A stretch of 64,000 nt of DNA from JAZQQB01 sp045628865 (GCA_045628865.1 JAZQQB010000051.1:62001-126000); one strand, 5' to 3'. Numbered from the stretch's first letter, positions 25,317 to 34,943 are shown. The notes: generated by a model not told the origin, from the letters alone. Numbers and translations are program-made.

Positions 25317-26186
25317 TCAACTACCTAGTCGTTCTGTAAATTCAATGGCAAATGGAGTACTGGCAAGTCCGCCAAGAGCTGTTTCCTTCAAGGATACATC
25401 CATTTTATCACCGATTTCCTTCATGGCATCGATGACCTGATCTGGTGGAATCTTACTGGTAATTCCTGCCATGGCAAGCTCTGCAGATGTAATGGCATTC
25501 ACTGATCCAATGACATTTCTTTTTACACAAGGAACTTCAACAAGACCGGCAACCGGATCGCAGACAAGACCAAGAAGGCTTTTTAATGCCATTGCGGCAG
25601 CATGCATAACTGCATTAACATCGCCACCAAGTAAATAGCATAAAGCACCTGCAGCCATGGAACTGGCACTACCAATCTCCGCCTGACAGCCACCCTGGGC
25701 GCCGCTGATTGACGAACGAATAGCAATTACCTGACCAATCCCTGCTGAAACAAACATAGCTTCGATCATTTCTTCATCTGTTTTCTGATAGAGTCTCTGA
25801 AAAGGTACAAAAACAGCCGGGATAACGCCGCAGGAGCCGGCTGTTGGAGCAGCAACGATTCGCTTCATACAGGCATTGGATTCGCTCATTTTTAGGGCCT
25901 CTTCACATACTAATGACATATAATCACCACAGATTTTTTCATGCTTGTTGTGATAATCTGATAATTTTGCACCATCTCCACCAACAAGTCCACTGGATGA
26001 TTTTAGCTTTTCCTCATAGCCTTTACTGGCTTCCTTGATTGCATTCCAGATTCCTCGCATCTGTTCATAGGTTTCCTCTAATGAAACCTTTCTTTCCTCG
26101 GCATCATCTATTTGAATAACCTTATAAAGAGGTATCTGTTTCTCTATTGTTTGGTTGATCATTTCCTGTAACGATTCAAAAGCCAT
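25317..26186 (-). CDS. sdaAA: L-serine dehydratase, alpha subunit
   Basis: Deaminates L-serine to pyruvate and ammonia with a [4Fe-4S] cluster. 289 residues. Cys167 (GGCQAE), Cys209 and Cys220 (VPCVKRN) keep the 42- and 11-residue spacing of known iron-sulphur serine dehydratases. Two-subunit type, as usual in Clostridia and Bacillus. Starts 2 bases after sdaAB and is the last gene of the sdaAB-sdaAA pair. Confidence 0.95.
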   Translation of the reverse strand: MAFESLQEMINQTIEKQIPLYKVIQIDDAEERKVSLEETYEQMRGIWNAIKEASKGYEEKLKSSSGLVGGDGAKLSDYHNKHEKICGDYMSLVCEEALKMSESNACMKRIVAAPTAGSCGVIPAVFVPFQRLYQKTDEEMIEAMFVSAGIGQVIAIRSSISGAQGGCQAEIGSASSMAAGALCYLLGGDVNAVMHAAAMALKSLLGLVCDPVAGLVEVPCVKRNVIGSVNAITSAELAMAGITSKIPPDQVIDAMKEIGDKMDVSLKETALGGLASTPFAIEFTERLGS

Positions 26187-26188
26187 AG

Positions 26189-26857
26189 CTACATCTCCTC
26201 ACTGGCGTTTACAAAGGTCACCTTCAAAACACCCTCTAAATGCTCTAACCAGGCAATGGATTCCGGTGGGACCACCTGGTCAGTTTCAAGTACCATAACA
26301 GCATATCCACCACGTTTGTTTCTATACAAAGACATGGTTGCAATATTTACGGATTTATGGGCAAGCATGCTGGTAACCTCAGCTACATGACCTGGCTGAT
26401 CCATGTTATGAACAATCAGAGTTGGTTTTTCTGCAGAGAAATTAACCACAATATCATCTAATTGATTGATCATGATACGACCACCACCGATGCTGGAAGC
26501 CTGAACCTTCACCTGTTTGCCGTTTACTCCTTCTAAGGTAAGTACTGCAGTATTAGGATGCGCATCTTTGATCACTGCGGTTTGAAAATGAAAATGCAAG
26601 CCTTCCTTTTTGGCGATCTCAAAGCTGTCAGGAATACGGATGTCATCTGGCTTCATGCCCAGTAATCCTGCAATCAGAGCCTTGTCCGTACCATGGCCCA
26701 TACCAGTTGTAGCAAAGGAACCATGTAGTATAATTTCAGCAGATTTTGGAATATCCTGCAAAAGCATTTTTGAAATATATCCAATTCGAACGGCTCCAGC
26801 TGTATGGGAGCTGCTAGGACCAACCATAACCGGTCCGATAATGTCAAATAAATTCAT
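26189..26857 (-). CDS. sdaAB: L-serine dehydratase, beta subunit
   Basis: 222 residues. N-terminal domain with the invariant GPSSSHTAGA (residues 13-22) and a C-terminal ACT domain (PTLIVHNMDQPGHVAEVTSML). Partners with sdaAA to form the iron-sulphur enzyme. The ACT domain may bind serine as regulator. GGAGAT precedes the ATG; 20 bases downstream of rluD. Confidence 0.95.
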   Translation of the reverse strand: MNLFDIIGPVMVGPSSSHTAGAVRIGYISKMLLQDIPKSAEIILHGSFATTGMGHGTDKALIAGLLGMKPDDIRIPDSFEIAKKEGLHFHFQTAVIKDAHPNTAVLTLEGVNGKQVKVQASSIGGGRIMINQLDDIVVNFSAEKPTLIVHNMDQPGHVAEVTSMLAHKSVNIATMSLYRNKRGGYAVMVLETDQVVPPESIAWLEHLEGVLKVTFVNASEEM

Positions 26858-26877
26858 AATCTATCTCCATATAACAA

Positions 26878-27783
26878 TTACAAAATCTCCAACAAATGTT
26901 CAAAATATTCTGGAATAGGTGCTGCCACCTCTAGATACTCCCCAGTACTTGGATGTTGAAAACCTAATATATACGCATGCAAGGTCTGTCCCTGCAGGTT
27001 AAACTTCGATTTTTGATTACTATAAACGCTATCTCCTAATAAAGGATGCCCAATGGATGCCATATGTACTCTGATCTGGTGCGTACGTCCGGTTTCTAAC
27101 TGACACTCTATATAGGTATAGTCCTTAAAACGCTTTAAAACTTTGTAATGAGTCACAGCGTTTTTACCATCTGGACGGATCGCCATTTTTTTACGGTCCT
27201 GTGGGCTTCGTGCGATCGGTGCATCAATGCATCCTTCATCATCCTTGATTACTCCGTGCACAATAGCACGGTATTTTCTGGTGATGGAATGGACCTTTAG
27301 CTGCTCAGCAATACATTCGTGGGCGTGGTCATTTTTGCAAACAACTAAGGAACCAGTGGTATCCATATCAATTCGATGAACAATACCTGGTCTAAGGACA
27401 CCATTGATACCACTCAAATTGTCCTTACAATGAAACATAATGGCATTCACCAGAGTTCCGGTTGCATGACCAGCAGCAGGATGAACCACCATTCCCTTTG
27501 GCTTATTCACAATCAACAGATCCAAATCCTCATACAAAATATCAAGAGGAATATCCTCTGCCAAAATATCTGGTGTAGTTGCATCTGGCACGGTAAAAAC
27601 AATGGTATCCTCTGCTTTTACACTATAACTGCTTTTTACACTTTTTCCATTGACCAATAGATTGCCATCCTTGATCATTTTTTGTATGTATGAACGTGAC
27701 AAAGAATCGATAAGCACCTGAAGGCACTTATCGATTCTCTCATCTTCGAGTTCTTCACTTATCACAAATTTATATTCGTTCAT
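26878..27783 (-). CDS. rluD: RluD-type 23S rRNA pseudouridine synthase
   Basis: 301 residues: S4 domain at about 15-65 (RIDKCLQVLIDSLSRSYIQ), then the RluA-family catalytic core with HRIDMDTTG, in which Asp139 is the nucleophile, and GRTHQIRVHM. Probably modifies helix 69 of 23S rRNA by family; the exact sites are not determinable here. Lies directly after lspA, a frequent pairing in Firmicutes. Confidence 0.92.
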   Translation of the reverse strand: MNEYKFVISEELEDERIDKCLQVLIDSLSRSYIQKMIKDGNLLVNGKSVKSSYSVKAEDTIVFTVPDATTPDILAEDIPLDILYEDLDLLIVNKPKGMVVHPAAGHATGTLVNAIMFHCKDNLSGINGVLRPGIVHRIDMDTTGSLVVCKNDHAHECIAEQLKVHSITRKYRAIVHGVIKDDEGCIDAPIARSPQDRKKMAIRPDGKNAVTHYKVLKRFKDYTYIECQLETGRTHQIRVHMASIGHPLLGDSVYSNQKSKFNLQGQTLHAYILGFQHPSTGEYLEVAAPIPEYFEHLLEIL

Positions 27784-27829
27784 TGATCATTACTCCATAT
27801 CCGAAAAACCCGTCTATTTCTAAACGGTG

Positions 27830-28366
27830 TTATTTCATATCTTCAAATTCCCTGAATTTTTTGGTTTTAAAGGAAATAAAGGAAAAATCATCCTCCTTGT
27901 ATTTAAACAAGAAAAGAAGGATCAATCCAATCGTACTAATTGTAACATATACATCTGCTACATTAAATACCGGAAAATGAATCACTGAAAAATATATAAA
28001 ATCAATCACATACTGATACCGCATTCGATCGATCATGTTTCCTAACGCACCAGCGCAGATCATGACCAAAAAAATCCTACAGATAATGAATTTCTTTTTA
28101 AGTGGTAATTTCACCAAAAGATACATTACGATCAAAAGCACAATGCCAGAGATCAATAAAAAAAGTAGCTGCTGATTCTGTAAAATTCCAAAAGCTGCCC
28201 CTTTGTTCTTTAGATAGTGCAGATCCAAAATACCTTTGATCAATGGTAGGGATTTGTTTTCTGAAAGATGCGTTACACAAAGGTATTTCGTAGCCTGATC
28301 CACAAAGATCAAAAGAAGCATGCAAAAAATATCAATCACACAATGAATAGCTTTTTTCTTATTCAT
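27830..28366 (-). CDS. lspA: Lipoprotein signal peptidase II
   Basis: 178 residues, four membrane helices. The catalytic aspartates are Asp113 in GNMIDR and Asp138 in FNVADVYV. Removes signal peptides from diacylated prolipoproteins, such as the DacF lipoprotein encoded at 33569. Overlaps the end of aroB by 8 bases, so translationally coupled. Confidence 0.95.
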   Translation of the reverse strand: MNKKKAIHCVIDIFCMLLLIFVDQATKYLCVTHLSENKSLPLIKGILDLHYLKNKGAAFGILQNQQLLFLLISGIVLLIVMYLLVKLPLKKKFIICRIFLVMICAGALGNMIDRMRYQYVIDFIYFSVIHFPVFNVADVYVTISTIGLILLFLFKYKEDDFSFISFKTKKFREFEDMK

Positions 28367-29468
28367 TCATATCCTCTTCACTAAAATAAATTTCATTTAA
28401 TGCCTGTTTCATTTCTTCATCCGTTACTGTGGTATCGATCACTGCTTTACCAACCTTTTTCAATAAGATGAACTTAATGGTACCACCTTCCATCTTTTTA
28501 TCGGACTTAGTAAGCTTAACAATCTCATCCACATCAATATCTTCAATAGAAATTGGAAGGTTGAAAGGTACGAACATATCACGGATTTCATAGTATTCTT
28601 CCATAGAGAGCATATCTTTTTTCCATGAAATGTATGCTGCACAGATGATACCAAGCGCAACACATTCTCCATGATAAAGCTCGAAATTTTTGTATTTTTC
28701 GATTGCATGTCCAAGGGTGTGACCTAAGTTTAATAATGCGCGGTCACCCTTTTCTGTTGGGTCTTTTTCAACCACTGCCTTCTTTATTTGGTCACATCTA
28801 TATACCAACTCTTCCATAATAGAAGAGTCTCTGTCGCAAATCTCGTAAATATGGTCAATCAGCCACATATAATATTCAGAATCCTTTATAAGACCTGACT
28901 TTAATACCTCGCCCATTCCAGAAAAATAGTCTCTTTCAGGAAGTGATTTCAAGGTTTCAATGTTGATATATACAAGCTTAGGCATATAAAATGCACCAAC
29001 CATGTTCTTGTATGCGTCAAAATCAACACCTGTTTTTCCACCAATAGAGGAATCTACCTGGGAAAGCAATGTAGTTGGAACCTGAATAAAATCAATACCA
29101 CGCAAATAGGTAGCTGCGCAGTATCCGGTTAAGTCTCCAACAACGCCACCACCAAGGGCAAGTAACATATCCTTACGATCGTAATGACGTTCGATCAAGA
29201 ATACATAAAGATTCTTTACAGTATCTAAAGTCTTACTTTTTTCTCCTGCATCAAAAACAAATACATCGGCCTGGGTGCAAACCTCTCCTAATAACTTCTT
29301 TACTTCTTCTGCATACAATGGAGCAACGTTAGAATCTGTAACGATACAGATCTTTCTATTAGTAACCTCTAAGTTCTTTAATTCTTCCTGTAATAATTGA
29401 AAACCATTCTCATAAACGATATCGTAGCATGGTTTTTTCTGGTACATAATTGGTAATCTCTGTGACAT
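28359..29468 (-). CDS. aroB: 3-dehydroquinate synthase
   Basis: Second step of the shikimate pathway: DAHP to dehydroquinate, NAD+ and Zn/Co dependent. 369 residues. NAD-binding GGGVVGD, the metal-binding Glu in SGMGEVLKSGLI, and His pairs LGHTLGHAIE and HGECVALG are present. First gene of the aroB-lspA-rluD-sdaAB-sdaAA run. A palindromic repeat lies just upstream. Confidence 0.96.
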   Translation of the reverse strand: MSQRLPIMYQKKPCYDIVYENGFQLLQEELKNLEVTNRKICIVTDSNVAPLYAEEVKKLLGEVCTQADVFVFDAGEKSKTLDTVKNLYVFLIERHYDRKDMLLALGGGVVGDLTGYCAATYLRGIDFIQVPTTLLSQVDSSIGGKTGVDFDAYKNMVGAFYMPKLVYINIETLKSLPERDYFSGMGEVLKSGLIKDSEYYMWLIDHIYEICDRDSSIMEELVYRCDQIKKAVVEKDPTEKGDRALLNLGHTLGHAIEKYKNFELYHGECVALGIICAAYISWKKDMLSMEEYYEIRDMFVPFNLPISIEDIDVDEIVKLTKSDKKMEGGTIKFILLKKVGKAVIDTTVTDEEMKQALNEIYFSEEDMNE

Positions 29469-29496
29469 AGTAAAAAACCTTCCTAAACATTTTTTT

Positions 29497-29548
29497 GTAA
29501 CTATTTAAAGCCATGCGTATTCTTTCGAAAAAGACTTTGAACAATTAC
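29497..29548. repeat. GTAAC...ATTAC palindromic repeat
   Basis: GTAACTATTTAAAGCCATGCG at the left end and TTTGAACAATTAC at the right: the longest member of the family, in the leader of aroB. The first 20 bases closely match 13060-13080. Confidence 0.6.
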
Positions 29549-29611
29549 AAACTATAAAAAGAATCATAACAGAAAATCATAAAAAAATAAACTACAAATT
29601 CATATCTTTCA

Positions 29612-29647
29612 TTCACAAAAAAACTCCCTACATCAAATGTAGGGAGT
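29612..29647 (-). terminator. Terminator after sepF
   Basis: ACTCCCTACA (29623-29632) pairs with TGTAGGGAGT (29638-29647); minus-strand T-run follows. Confidence 0.9.
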
Positions 29648-29652
29648 AAAGC

Positions 29653-30192
29653 TTATCTTAGGGGATTCTTAATTGATGGAACGCCTGGCGCATCTAACGA
29701 ACCAGCGATCACATCCTGAAAATCACCTGAAATATCTACTGTTTTAGGTGTTAAGATAAAGATGTAGTGAGAAATCTTCTGTAACTTTCCATCGATTGCA
29801 TAAGAAGAACCTGATGCAAAATCAATGATTCTCTGTGCTACTTCTACGTCAATACCTTCTAAATTCAAAACAACAGCTCTTCCAGCTCTTAATGTATCTG
29901 TAATCTCCTTCGCATCTTCAATGCTTGTAGGCTTGATTACACAAACCTCCATGCCTGTTCCAGAAGATCTTCTGGTTGAAGTAGCCTGTGGTCTTAAAGG
30001 AGTCACTTTAGAAGGCTGTGGTGCAGGAGCTTCATATTCATCCTGATAGCTCTTTGACATAGTCTTCTTTACAGGAGCTTTCTCTTCGTAATCGTCCTCT
30101 TCATCATAGTATTCATCTTCTTCGTCATAAAATTCATCGCCTTCATCATCATTAAGACGCATATAATTTAAAAACTTATCCATCAATGCCAT
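29653..30192 (-). CDS. sepF: Cell division protein SepF
   Basis: 179 residues: an N-terminal amphipathic membrane-targeting helix (MALMDKFLNYMRL), an acidic Asp/Glu/Tyr-rich linker at 16-40, and the C-terminal SepF domain (EVCVIKPTSIEDAKEI, then VVLNLEGIDVEVAQRIIDF). Bundles FtsZ and tethers it to the membrane. The ATG at 30192 has GGAGG 6 bases upstream; upstream in-frame codons are not supported. Follows yggS, a conserved pair. Confidence 0.95.
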   Translation of the reverse strand: MALMDKFLNYMRLNDDEGDEFYDEEDEYYDEEDDYEEKAPVKKTMSKSYQDEYEAPAPQPSKVTPLRPQATSTRRSSGTGMEVCVIKPTSIEDAKEITDTLRAGRAVVLNLEGIDVEVAQRIIDFASGSSYAIDGKLQKISHYIFILTPKTVDISGDFQDVIAGSLDAPGVPSIKNPLR

Positions 30193-30283
30193 TATTAACC
30201 TCCATTCCAGTGATACCCTATTTACACAAACAGTATATGAATGCGTAACACGTATCACTTGTGCATCCGCAAACCTTTTGTCT

Positions 30284-30991
30284 TTAGATTTGATACTGCC
30301 TTTCCCCGAAGATTCCAGTTCCAACTCTGACGTAAGTTGAACCTTCCTCTATAGCAACCTGGTAATCATTTGTCATCCCCATAGACAAATATTCCATATA
30401 AACATTATCTATATTTTGATCACGAATGTCAATAAATAATTTATGTAAATGTTCAAAATATTGTTTATTTTTTGATGGATCATCCACATAGGGAGCGATT
30501 GTCATCAATCCGTGAACTTCTACACAAGGTAACGTAGATACTTCTTTTACAAAAGCAATTACTTCATCGAAGGAAAGCCCGAATTTACTCTCTTCCATGG
30601 CAACATTGACTTCAATCAGGATCTTGGAAATTATACCCCTCTTTTCTGACTGTTTTGAGATCTCTTTTGCCAGTTTTACAGAGTCTACACCATGAATTAA
30701 ATACGCTTTTCCGACAACATCTTTCACCTTGTTGGTCTGCAAATGACCAATCATATGCCATCTGATATCGTTAGGCATTTCAGGAATTTTCTGATTCATT
30801 TCCTGTACCTTGTTTTCTCCAAAATCACGAATACCCCACTCATATGCTTCCTTTAAATAAGACACTGGTTTGGTTTTACTAACTGCGATCAAAGTAACCT
30901 CATTTTCATTTCGATTGGCTAATTTACATGCTTCTTTGATGTTTGCAGTTACTGTTTCTAAGTTTTCTTTGATAAATCCTAATTCTTCCAT
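30284..30991 (-). CDS. yggS: YggS/PLPBP pyridoxal-phosphate homeostasis protein
   Basis: 235 residues, fold type III alanine-racemase-like barrel without the catalytic domain. IAVSKTKP contains the PLP lysine (Lys39); FGENKVQE, WHMIGHLQTNK and SMGMTNDY are family signatures. Regulates free PLP and amino-acid pools. The ATG is preceded by GGAGAT, which belongs to a repeated leader hairpin. Upstream neighbour is a HlyD-like gene. Confidence 0.94.
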   Translation of the reverse strand: MEELGFIKENLETVTANIKEACKLANRNENEVTLIAVSKTKPVSYLKEAYEWGIRDFGENKVQEMNQKIPEMPNDIRWHMIGHLQTNKVKDVVGKAYLIHGVDSVKLAKEISKQSEKRGIISKILIEVNVAMEESKFGLSFDEVIAFVKEVSTLPCVEVHGLMTIAPYVDDPSKNKQYFEHLHKLFIDIRDQNIDNVYMEYLSMGMTNDYQVAIEEGSTYVRVGTGIFGERQYQI

Positions 30992-30999
30992 AATAAAAT

Positions 31000-31046
31000 T
31001 ATCTCCATTTCAACCCGCGAAATCCAAAGCGGGCTATTTGTTTCAC
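31000..31046 (-). repeat. SD-bearing leader hairpin, copy 2
   Basis: On the minus strand: AGCCCGC, loop TTTGGATTT, CGCGGG, then AAATGGAGAT and the yggS ATG. Best-formed copy of the element. Confidence 0.65.
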
Positions 31047-31075
31047 TGGTGGATTCCTAATAAATCCAGCTAGTA

Positions 31076-32881
31076 TTAATAGATCAGATCATTGTCTGAA
31101 ACGCTTGATGCATCCAAAACAATGTAATCATATTCACAAAGTCCATACATGGTGTTAGGCTTTACAATAGCATATTCATCATTCTGATAAAGAATGGTGA
31201 TCTGTCTAAAATCTGCATAGCCTTTATTCATGTTATAAACACCAATTAAAGTCCCTGTTAAGCTAATGGCAAAACGCTGTCCATCACTAGCTGACGCATC
31301 CTGACCAGGAACTGGATTAACAGGTTCCACATCCAAAGCAGGGCTGTTATTTTCACCTTCATTTGGGCCAACCCATTCAGGAACTTGACTTTCTCCCTCT
31401 TGTCCTTCTGGTAAGGTTGTTTCTGAGCCGGCCGGTTCTGAAGTATCTGACTCAGGGGAAGCTACATCTGACGTTCCAGCAGAATCTGAACCGGTTCCTT
31501 CGCTATTTCCATTAGCATCACCCGGCACCAGGATCATATTGCCGTTTTCATCCTCCATCATGGTATCGCCTTCACTAACCTCGTTGCTGATAATACCCAT
31601 ACTCGGTTCTTCCTTAGGTTCGTAAGCGTCCCTGATCTCGTCTGCATCCATTAGTCCTTCAGACGGAAGCAATGCATTCTGTGGAATCAGGTAGGTTCCC
31701 ATTTCAAAGTCATCCTCACTAACATAGTAGTAGGAATCTGTCACGTAATAAACATCAATGGGTTTAAAAACAGCTATCAGTTTGCCTTCTTCATCATAGG
31801 ACTCCACCATAACACCTAATGTATCAGCACCACTCTTGGTTACATACGCAATAGGAATTAAATAGAATTCCTTTTCCTCAATGGCTGTATTTGGGATTTT
31901 TAAGCCTGTTTCATTATCAAGCATCAGTTCTACATCAACAAAACGATCTGTCGCATAAGTGATCATGGAATTGTTAAAGCCAAGGATCAGTAAGATGCCA
32001 TCTCCTGTGTAACGTATTTCACAGCTAGCCCAGGAAATATTTTGTGTTTTCAAAAAACGAATTTGAATATAGCTTTCATCCATAAGTCTGTTTGCCATAG
32101 CTTCATCGATCTCAATGGCAACATACCAGTCCTCACTCATGACCATTTTATAAACCACATCGCCAGAAGCCACTAATTCATTGGAATTGTAATGCTTCTG
32201 CACATATTCTGTTTCGTCTAGATCCTTTAAGGTAACATTGTCTTTGGTCAGATTTTCATATCCATCATGAGAATAAACCACAATGCCCGAGGTCTCTGCA
32301 CGAATCAGACGTACCTCAGAGGAACCCGTTGCCTGGTTTAAGGCGTTGATATTGTCCATGATATTTACAGTTCTGTATCTGGAAACAAGGCTGTTTAAAT
32401 CCGTAGAGAAACCATACACGGATGAAAAATCACCTGTCTGATATTCATTTTTAAAATTTTTAATCTCAGCCTTAACAGAAGAAAGCTCCTCATCTGTTAA
32501 GCTCCCCTTATCTGTATCCTCTAAAATTTCAGCAAGTGCTCCTGTTGCATCCAGAGTATAAACCAGATTACCACAACCGGATTTCAAGCCTTCTGATGCA
32601 TAATAATTTACATAGCCGGCTCCATCCGCTGCAAATTCCTTTTCTTCCCTGATTGCAACACCCCTGTAGATACTATTGACAGAAAGAGATCCTGTAACCA
32701 CCTGATAACCACTGATCTTTTTTTGTCCTACATATGTGAAAAAATATAATAGTAAATATATAAAAATCACTGCAAAAAAGATAATACCGAGATTGATATT
32801 GATCGGCTTACGATAAGCTCGTACATTACCCGAATCCCGATGTGGTCCTCTTGCAGACTGTTTTCTTCTTTGTTCCCTCAT
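31076..32881 (-). CDS. HlyD-like membrane-anchored protein
   Basis: 601 residues: basic start (MREQRRKQSARGPHR), one membrane helix at about 31-50, then an extracytoplasmic part with beta-rich barrel-sandwich-like sequence around residues 55-110 and 205-240 and a helical hairpin between (LTDEELSSVKAEIKNF). A Ser/Glu/Gly/Pro-rich stretch at roughly 435-535 is probably disordered. Reminiscent of HlyD/membrane-fusion adaptors but no ABC or RND partner is near. Conserved neighbour of yggS/sepF in Lachnospiraceae to my knowledge, so an envelope role is likely. Confidence 0.65.
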   Translation of the reverse strand: MREQRRKQSARGPHRDSGNVRAYRKPININLGIIFFAVIFIYLLLYFFTYVGQKKISGYQVVTGSLSVNSIYRGVAIREEKEFAADGAGYVNYYASEGLKSGCGNLVYTLDATGALAEILEDTDKGSLTDEELSSVKAEIKNFKNEYQTGDFSSVYGFSTDLNSLVSRYRTVNIMDNINALNQATGSSEVRLIRAETSGIVVYSHDGYENLTKDNVTLKDLDETEYVQKHYNSNELVASGDVVYKMVMSEDWYVAIEIDEAMANRLMDESYIQIRFLKTQNISWASCEIRYTGDGILLILGFNNSMITYATDRFVDVELMLDNETGLKIPNTAIEEKEFYLIPIAYVTKSGADTLGVMVESYDEEGKLIAVFKPIDVYYVTDSYYYVSEDDFEMGTYLIPQNALLPSEGLMDADEIRDAYEPKEEPSMGIISNEVSEGDTMMEDENGNMILVPGDANGNSEGTGSDSAGTSDVASPESDTSEPAGSETTLPEGQEGESQVPEWVGPNEGENNSPALDVEPVNPVPGQDASASDGQRFAISLTGTLIGVYNMNKGYADFRQITILYQNDEYAIVKPNTMYGLCEYDYIVLDASSVSDNDLIY

Positions 32882-32982
32882 GTATTGTTAGTTCCCCTTG
32901 AAAAAAATTTACACACAAAATCTTGGCATATACCATTCACTAAAACCAAATGGTACACGCCAGATTTTTGCAATAGATAATA

Positions 32983-33009
32983 AAACCCCGGAAAATTCCG
33001 AGGTTTTTC
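32983..33009 (-). terminator. Terminator after the P-loop gene
   Basis: AAAACCCCGGAA (32983-32994) pairs with TTCCGAGGTTTT (32997-33008), one mismatch. Confidence 0.75.
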
Positions 33010-33034
33010 AATTTCTAGATCAATCTAAAAAAGT

Positions 33035-33454
33035 TTATAATGAAATCATTATGTAGGATTTAACAGCATCTGGAAGTTCAGATTCATCCATAGAAAGACT
33101 TACAACGAAATCTACATTGAATGCTTTGCTGATCTTATCAAGTTTTGTAACTACTGAAGCAACATCCTTTGTTTCTAAGCAGTCAATCTTTAATAGCCCA
33201 TCTAAGTACATCTGCTCAAGGTCATGATCCTGAGAAATGATACCACTGATAAATCCAGTAAACTCATCAGCAGAACCAATCAAATATTCACTGATATTGA
33301 TCAGTCTGACTTTGTTGTTTAATTCATACATGTTCTTGGTGCTAACGTCTAAATAACAAATATTGCCTTTTGCAGACAAAACAGCCTGATTAACTTTCTC
33401 AAGCATCTGTTTGGTCTTACCCTTACCCTTATTACCTACAATTAACTGTACCAT
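33035..33454 (-). CDS. Small P-loop ATPase-like protein of unknown function
   Basis: 139 residues. Starts MVQLIVGNKGKGKTKQM, a Walker A motif at residues 7-15, followed by CYLDVST and DFVVSLS that could be Walker B-like strands. It lacks enough length for a full AAA+ or kinase domain. Monocistronic with its own terminator. Soluble, acidic. Function unknown. Confidence 0.65.
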   Translation of the reverse strand: MVQLIVGNKGKGKTKQMLEKVNQAVLSAKGNICYLDVSTKNMYELNNKVRLINISEYLIGSADEFTGFISGIISQDHDLEQMYLDGLLKIDCLETKDVASVVTKLDKISKAFNVDFVVSLSMDESELPDAVKSYIMISL

Positions 33455-33568
33455 AAGAATGTACCTCCATAATGAATTTGTAAACCCCGTGAAAGAATAC
33501 TTACCAGCAATGACTGATAAATAAATTTTCGTTTACTTTATTATAGAATAGCGTACAAAAAATATCAA

Positions 33569-34564
33569 CTATTTTGTGATCTGAGATAGTAAAAGAATCA
33601 TATCATCATACAACATGCCTCTTTCTTCATCTCCCAAAATAACGGCAATATAAGGATTACCAGAAGCGTCCTTAGCAAGTAAGATCAAACAATTTCTTGC
33701 TGCATTGGTTGTTCCAGTCTTTCCACCAATAATGGTAATTCCATCTGGCGCATGATATGCGTCTTTTAAGAACTGATTGGTGGTTGAAAAGGACATTGTT
33801 TTCTCATTTCCTTCCATATCATGATAAATGGAATCATAACTAGGCATCTGAATGATAGAAACAAAATCATCGTACTTCATAACCTCATGGAAGATCAAAT
33901 AAAGATCATATGCTGTCACATAATGATTCTCATCTGTTAATCCATGTGGATTCACAAAATTGCAATTTGTAGCGCCAAGTGCCCTTGCTTCCTCATTCAT
34001 AAGCTCTGCAAAAGCCTCTGTAGAACCAGAAATGTGCTCAGCAATTGCTACAGCTGCATCATTAGCAGAAAACATGAGCAAACAATGAAGCGCCTGGTTC
34101 ATGGTTAGATGATCGCCCTCTTTCAGACCCACTAACTGTGCACCACTTTCTGTGATCTGAACATTTTTACCGCAGGTGATGATGTCATCTAAGCTACTAT
34201 ATTTAAATGCTACAAGTGCTGTCATAATCTTCGTCAAACTTGCAGGATTCAATCTTGTATGCATATTTTTCGCATACAAAACAGACTGATTTTTCAGATC
34301 AAACAACCCAGCACTGTAAAATCGGTCTCCATCTACCAAAGCGCCCTCTGTATAGTCACAAGAAGCAATGCAAAGATCACTTGCAAAGGTATCATACACA
34401 TCGTTACTTACACCATTTGCAGTAATCTGAAAGCTACTGCTTCCAAGGTTTCCATTATAAGGCAAACTGTATTTTTTTCCGCATCCTGCGAGAAGCATTG
34501 CCACAATAAGTGTCATGGAAATACTTCTAAAACATTTTAAAACGACATTATTTGTACATTTCAC
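33569..34564 (-). CDS. dacF: D-alanyl-D-alanine carboxypeptidase, lipoprotein
   Basis: 331 residues. Lipobox LLAGC puts the lipidated Cys at 28. Class A low-molecular-weight PBP motifs: SLTK (Ser109 nucleophile), SAN (Ser166) and KTG (282-284). Trims the terminal D-Ala of stem peptides outside the membrane. Shorter than DacA/DacF of Bacillus because the C-terminal beta domain is missing. Its start overlaps the mgsA end by 17 bases; last gene of the mreB-to-dacF operon. Confidence 0.93.
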   Translation of the reverse strand: MKCTNNVVLKCFRSISMTLIVAMLLAGCGKKYSLPYNGNLGSSSFQITANGVSNDVYDTFASDLCIASCDYTEGALVDGDRFYSAGLFDLKNQSVLYAKNMHTRLNPASLTKIMTALVAFKYSSLDDIITCGKNVQITESGAQLVGLKEGDHLTMNQALHCLLMFSANDAAVAIAEHISGSTEAFAELMNEEARALGATNCNFVNPHGLTDENHYVTAYDLYLIFHEVMKYDDFVSIIQMPSYDSIYHDMEGNEKTMSFSTTNQFLKDAYHAPDGITIIGGKTGTTNAARNCLILLAKDASGNPYIAVILGDEERGMLYDDMILLLSQITK

Positions 34565-34943
34565 GCCAGTCTAAATCTCCTCGATCCAAAGCTCTGACTA
34601 AAACTTCTGCAGAGGCTAAATTTGTTGCTAGTGGAATATTATATGCATCACATAAACGGAATACATTATTTACATCCGCATCATGCATCTGCTGTGTTAA
34701 TGGATCTCTTAAAAAGATCACAAGGTCAATCTGGTTGTGTTCAATCTGAGCACCAATCTGTTGTTCTCCACCCAGATGTCCAGACAAATATTTATGTACT
34801 GACAAATTCGTAACTTCTTCGATCAATCTTCCAGTTGTACCTGTAGCAAATAAATCGTGCTTACTCAAAATTCCTCTGTATGCAATACAGAAATTTTGCA
34901 TCAATTTTTTCTTTGCATCATGTGCGATCAATGCGATGTTCAT
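34548..34943 (-). CDS. mgsA: Methylglyoxal synthase with Glu at the catalytic Asp
   Basis: Converts dihydroxyacetone phosphate to methylglyoxal, a glycolytic overflow. 131 residues. Active-site residues AHD (His8, Asp9), ATGTTG, FLRDPL and MHDAD are intact, but the motif SGPxGGDQQ of other MGS reads SGHLGGEQQ: the catalytic base (Asp71 in E. coli) is Glu60 here, checked at nucleotide level (GAA). Activity may be altered. It shares its first base with the rodA stop. Confidence 0.9.
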   Translation of the reverse strand: MNIALIAHDAKKKLMQNFCIAYRGILSKHDLFATGTTGRLIEEVTNLSVHKYLSGHLGGEQQIGAQIEHNQIDLVIFLRDPLTQQMHDADVNNVFRLCDAYNIPLATNLASAEVLVRALDRGDLDWREMYK

